NCBI GenBank assembly: GCA_049282265.1
Contig: JBAPTR010000105.1
Location: 1-35,133 of the forward strand
DNA: 35,133 nucleotides
Source: CAYUCJ01 sp049282265
Lineage (GTDB): Bacteria; Desulfobacterota; DSM-4660; Desulfatiglandales; Desulfatiglandaceae
Direction of reading: 5' to 3'
The notes beneath the pieces are model-generated. The model searched no databases and had not been told where the DNA came from. It saw only the letters and a program-made list of their open reading frames with translations. A program made the position numbers and the translations under genes. The first letter of the stretch is position 1; each line of letters begins with the position of its first letter. Positions 31,914 through 35,133 of this stretch are shown here, piece by piece.

Positions 31914-33650
31914 CTATTTCTGTTCCGCCTCTTTTTTCATTTTTTCCCTAAGCTTGTTTGTCTTTAATTCATTGATAGTCATATCGGGATTGATTCCCAC
32001 GCCATAGTTCTCCAAGGCTGACTGAGTAGAGATCTTTTCATTTACAACATCCCACAGGACCTCCTCGGGTTTCCTTTCAAGGGGAGATCCGTATCCGCCG
32101 CTCCCGGGGAGCTGGATGCTCAGTACGTCGCCCTTTTTAATGGTATCCACACCTTTGGATCGGCACACCGTCTCTCTGTCGGTTCCCTGATTGAGCACGA
32201 GACGTCCCATGGTGCCTTCCTTTCCACCGAAAAGACCTTGGGGCTTGAATTTCTGCCGGTCCGAGTAACGGGCCCAGGTCACGTCCGTCAGGAACCGGAT
32301 ATCGCGGCGAAGGGAGAGCCCGCCCCGGTGCTTTCCTGGTCCGCCGGAATCCTGAATGAATTCATACCGTTCGATCATGACCGGGTTTTCCAGCTCCGCG
32401 GCCTCCACCGGGGTGTTCATAAACCTGCCCAGGTGAAGGTCCTGGCCGTCCGGTCCGTCCTTTGTTGGCCGGGCTCCGGCCCCGCCCCCCTGGATCTCGA
32501 TATACTGGAAACGTTTCCCGGTTTCAGGGTCCAAACCCGCGAAGCTGTTGGTGCAGGCCTGTCCGTGGCTGCCGGCCACAACCCGGTCCGGTACCACCTC
32601 ACTCATGGCCACCAGCATGGCTTCCGTGATCTTGGTCATGGTCTGGCTTCGGGCCGTTACACCGGCCGGCGGGAGGGGGTTGGTAATCAGGCCCTTTTTG
32701 CTTGTAACCCGGATAGGGTGAAAAGTCCCAGCATTCAGGGGCATATGGGGATCCACAATGCCGACCATGGTGTAGAAAATGCCGCCCTGGGAACAGGCCC
32801 AGGGGCAGTTCACATTGCCCAGGGTCTGAGGGCTGCTCCCCTCGAAATCCACATGCATTTCATCGCCCCGGATGTGGACGTTGACCTGGACTTTGACCGG
32901 TTCATCCACTATTCCGTCATCGTCTAGATAATCCACCCCGGTATAGGTGCCGTCCGGGAGATCGGCCAGGAACCGCCGGACTATCCCCTCGCTGTAGTCT
33001 GTCAGCATCCGTGTGCACTCACGAAACACTTCGATCCCGTATTTCCTTACCAGGTCCTTGACCCGTTTGACCCCCACCATGGTGGTGGCGGCCTGGGCCC
33101 GGAAATCCTCCATGGTCTTTTCGGGAATCCGGATATTGGCCGAGATAAGATCAAAGATCTGGCCATCTTCCTTTCCGCCCCGGTAGAGTTTCACGAAGGG
33201 GATGCGCAGGCCTTCCTGGTAGATTTCGGTGAGCCCGCCAGCCACGCCTCCGGGTACGGCCCCTCCCATGTCCAGCTGATGGGCGATGTTGGCGACAAAG
33301 GCCACCCGTTCGCCGTCCACGATGACCGGAGAAAAAAACTGGACGTCCAGGAGATGCTGTCCTCCGAGATAGGGGTCATTGGAGATGATCACATCCCCTT
33401 CCTCGATCTGATCCATGTTTTTAAGCATCTGGACCGCCGTGGTGGGAAGGCTGAACATCATCAAAGGGCAGAGATGGGCCTGGGCCAGGATGCCGCCGTC
33501 GGCGTCCAGCACCGCGCAGTTGATATCCATGATTTCCTTGACGATTGTGGTGCGGCCCATGCGCACGAGATTGTACCCCATGTCGTCGGCCACAGCTTCC
33601 AGGCCATACCGAATGACCTGCATGGTTATGGTATCCGCTCTATACGGCAT
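31914..33650 (-). CDS. hyuB: Hydantoinase B / N-methylhydantoinase B-type subunit
   Basis: Subunit of ATP-dependent cyclic amide hydrolases and related carboxylases (hydantoinase, 5-oxoprolinase and acetophenone carboxylase families). The 578-residue protein has the Hydantoinase_B signatures: GDVIISNDPYLGGQHLLDVQ, FVANIAHQLDMGGAVPGGVA, FEGSSPQTLGNVNCPWACS-type sequence, and EIQGGGAGARPTKDGPDGQD. A strong GAGGAGG site precedes the ATG. It follows hyuA by 25 nt. Whether the pair hydrolyses a ring or carboxylates a substrate cannot be decided here, because both activities occur in the family. Confidence 0.94.
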   Translation of the reverse strand: MPYRADTITMQVIRYGLEAVADDMGYNLVRMGRTTIVKEIMDINCAVLDADGGILAQAHLCPLMMFSLPTTAVQMLKNMDQIEEGDVIISNDPYLGGQHLLDVQFFSPVIVDGERVAFVANIAHQLDMGGAVPGGVAGGLTEIYQEGLRIPFVKLYRGGKEDGQIFDLISANIRIPEKTMEDFRAQAATTMVGVKRVKDLVRKYGIEVFRECTRMLTDYSEGIVRRFLADLPDGTYTGVDYLDDDGIVDEPVKVQVNVHIRGDEMHVDFEGSSPQTLGNVNCPWACSQGGIFYTMVGIVDPHMPLNAGTFHPIRVTSKKGLITNPLPPAGVTARSQTMTKITEAMLVAMSEVVPDRVVAGSHGQACTNSFAGLDPETGKRFQYIEIQGGGAGARPTKDGPDGQDLHLGRFMNTPVEAAELENPVMIERYEFIQDSGGPGKHRGGLSLRRDIRFLTDVTWARYSDRQKFKPQGLFGGKEGTMGRLVLNQGTDRETVCRSKGVDTIKKGDVLSIQLPGSGGYGSPLERKPEEVLWDVVNEKISTQSALENYGVGINPDMTINELKTNKLREKMKKEAEQK

Positions 33651-33675
33651 ATTTTCCTCCTCTGTCGACCCTGTT

Positions 33676-35133
33676 TCACTCCCGGGGGTCCTGTGTCATT
33701 ATGATGTTCCCGAACGAATCGATGACGCCCGTAAACCCATGTGGGATCAGGGCTGTAGAGATGGTCTCCTCAATGATGCAGGGACCTGAAACCAGGGCTC
33801 CGGCAGACAGGGACTCCCTTTCATAAACAGGGGTGTCCTGCCATCCGGACCCTTCGAAATAGATGGGACGCACGGCCTTCCGGCCCTCTATCATGTTGAA
33901 GGTTTCACACGGCTCTTCTTCTTCCATCGTCAGAGGCAGATTTTTTCCCTTTACGCGGACCCGCAAGTTCATGAATTCCACCACCTCGTCCGGCTCCGAA
34001 TAGGAGTAGACCTGCTGGTGCAGGGAGTGGAAGTCCTTCGCAATCTTTATAATATCCTCTTCCTCAATAACATGGAAGGCGGGGATGGCCGTGTTCAACT
34101 CCCAGGACTGGCCCTCGTATCTCAGGTCGGCCGACCATGTAATCTCCATCCGATCTTCCGGGACCTTTTCCTGGCGAAGCTGATCCTTTCCCTCCTCTTC
34201 CATCTCTTTGAACCGGTTCATAAGATCCACGGGGTCGATATCCGGATGTCTTCTGGCATAGGTGTGAACGTAGTCGTGCTGGATATCCGCCACCACCATG
34301 CCGACGGCTGAAAAATTCCCGCTCATGGCCGGCACGATAACCCGGGCCATGCTCAGCTCCCGGGTGATCTCGGCTGCGTGAAGGCCGGCTGCCCCTCCCA
34401 TGGTGATCAGGGAGAATTCTCTCAGGTCGTATCCCCTTTCAACGGAATTGCCGCTGATGCCTTTGGCCATATTGGCGTTCACGATGCGAATGATCCCCGC
34501 GGCCGCCTCTTCCACTGTCAGGTCCATGGGAGTGGCCACATGTTCCCGGATGGCGGCTATGGCCTTTCCAGGGTAGAGGGGGAGTTTTCCTCCCAGGAAA
34601 TAGTCAGGGTTCAGACGGCCTAGAATGAGATTGGCATCAGAGACGGTGGGGAGGCTTCCCCCCCAGCCGTAACCAGCGGGCCCGGGATCGGATCCTGCGC
34701 TCTGGGGGCCTACATTCAGGACACCACCCTGGTCCACCCACGCGATGCTGCCTCCACCCGCGCCGATGGTCTTGAGATCTACCATGGGGAGCTTGATTGG
34801 ATAGTTGGTGACACCGCCCCATGTGGTGGTCTTGGGTAGGTTATGGTCAATGATGGAGATATCGAAAGTGGTTCCTCCCATGTCCGCGCCCACGGCCATC
34901 TCGTTTTCGGTCCGCCGGCTCACGAAGGCAGCGGCAATGGCCCCGCCAGCCGGCCCGGAGTTGATAAGATGGGATGCGTGGTCTTTTGCCACGTCCGCAG
35001 TCATGGTGCCTCCGTTGCTCTGCATGATATGGAGTGTCAATTCGCCGAATTCCTCTTTGAGGTGGGCTGTCAGATTGTCCATGTAGTCCCGGATGACCGG
35101 TCCCAGGTATCCGTTCATCACGGTGGTGCAGGT
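33676..35133 (-). CDS. hyuA: Hydantoinase A / N-methylhydantoinase A-type subunit (5' end outside window)
   Basis: The ATP-binding partner of HyuB. The frame is open to the window edge, so the first residue visible is not the start; about 200 N-terminal residues (the Hydant_A_N region) are missing only because of the window. The visible 485 codons begin TCTTVMNGYLGPVI-like and contain the ASKHA-type phosphate loop VGADMGGTTFDISII, AGGGSIAWVDQGG, VGPQSAGSDPGPAGYGWGG and a C-terminal beta-rich domain. It is the first visible gene of the leftward operon hyuA-hyuB-pyrK-pyrD-coxM-coxS. Confidence 0.94.
   Translation of the reverse strand, partial: TCTTVMNGYLGPVIRDYMDNLTAHLKEEFGELTLHIMQSNGGTMTADVAKDHASHLINSGPAGGAIAAAFVSRRTENEMAVGADMGGTTFDISIIDHNLPKTTTWGGVTNYPIKLPMVDLKTIGAGGGSIAWVDQGGVLNVGPQSAGSDPGPAGYGWGGSLPTVSDANLILGRLNPDYFLGGKLPLYPGKAIAAIREHVATPMDLTVEEAAAGIIRIVNANMAKGISGNSVERGYDLREFSLITMGGAAGLHAAEITRELSMARVIVPAMSGNFSAVGMVVADIQHDYVHTYARRHPDIDPVDLMNRFKEMEEEGKDQLRQEKVPEDRMEITWSADLRYEGQSWELNTAIPAFHVIEEEDIIKIAKDFHSLHQQVYSYSEPDEVVEFMNLRVRVKGKNLPLTMEEEEPCETFNMIEGRKAVRPIYFEGSGWQDTPVYERESLSAGALVSGPCIIEETISTALIPHGFTGVIDSFGNIIMTQDPRE

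Noticed and set aside
32238..32927. Plus-strand open frame of 229 codons within hyuB
   Set aside because: Antisense shadow of a conserved, GC-rich coding sequence.

Overview
The window looks like a chromosomal segment of an anaerobic Desulfobacterota (deltaproteobacterial) genome. The pointers are the tig-clpP-clpX-lon block followed by tRNA-Val and tRNA-Asp, a sCache-type chemoreceptor, GH57 glucan enzymes, a HyuA/HyuB plus PyrDK-like catabolic cluster, and short 'GTAAAAAGTCC…GGACTTTTTAC' repeats that I associate with this group from memory. No rRNA gene or marker in the window fixes the genus.

Layout. 1-440: dispersed repeat (family A). 448-1695 (-): EmrA-like membrane fusion protein. 1956-8089 (+): glycogen operon glgC-glgP-glgB behind a good promoter. 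8099-9388: repeats, one small doubtful ORF and a terminator. 9389-13830 (-): two translationally coupled GH57 enzymes. They are preceded by what looks like only the last ~49 codons of a glycogen synthase, cut next to a family B repeat. 14236-14982 (+): radC, then tRNA-Leu(TAG). 15591-17423 (+): chemoreceptor. 17432-17977 (-): secreted nuclease-like protein lacking catalytic arginines. 18043-18661: repeats A and B side by side. 18880-19224 (+): small Arg-rich protein. 19435-25163 (+): tig, clpP, clpX, lon. 25224-25469: tRNA-Val(TAC) and tRNA-Asp(GTC) with a tRNA-like remnant between them.

From about 25600 rightward the region changes character and looks accessory. It holds a GIY-YIG protein running into tRNA-like sequence, a 5'-truncated group II intron remnant (maturase tail plus domain V), a beheaded ferredoxin-like ORF, an alpha/beta-hydrolase with a degenerate triad, and a GntR/FCD regulator. 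A leftward operon then reads hyuA (cut by the window edge)-hyuB-pyrK-like-pyrD-like-coxM-like-coxS-like. The last gene stops just before its final iron-sulfur motif, and no molybdopterin subunit follows.

How it fits together. GlgC makes ADP-glucose, GlgB branches and GlgP phosphorolyses glucan; the GH57 pair probably remodels alpha-glucans. Chain elongation (GlgA) must be encoded elsewhere if the 3' remnant is all that survives. Trigger factor, ClpXP and Lon form the protein quality-control block. The right-hand operon suggests cyclic amide or N-heterocycle catabolism with flavin/iron-sulfur electron transfer. Its exact substrate cannot be read from sequence and it may be decaying at its left end. 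The clearest recurring theme is two families of non-coding repeats lying directly against gene ends and at the edges of broken genes.
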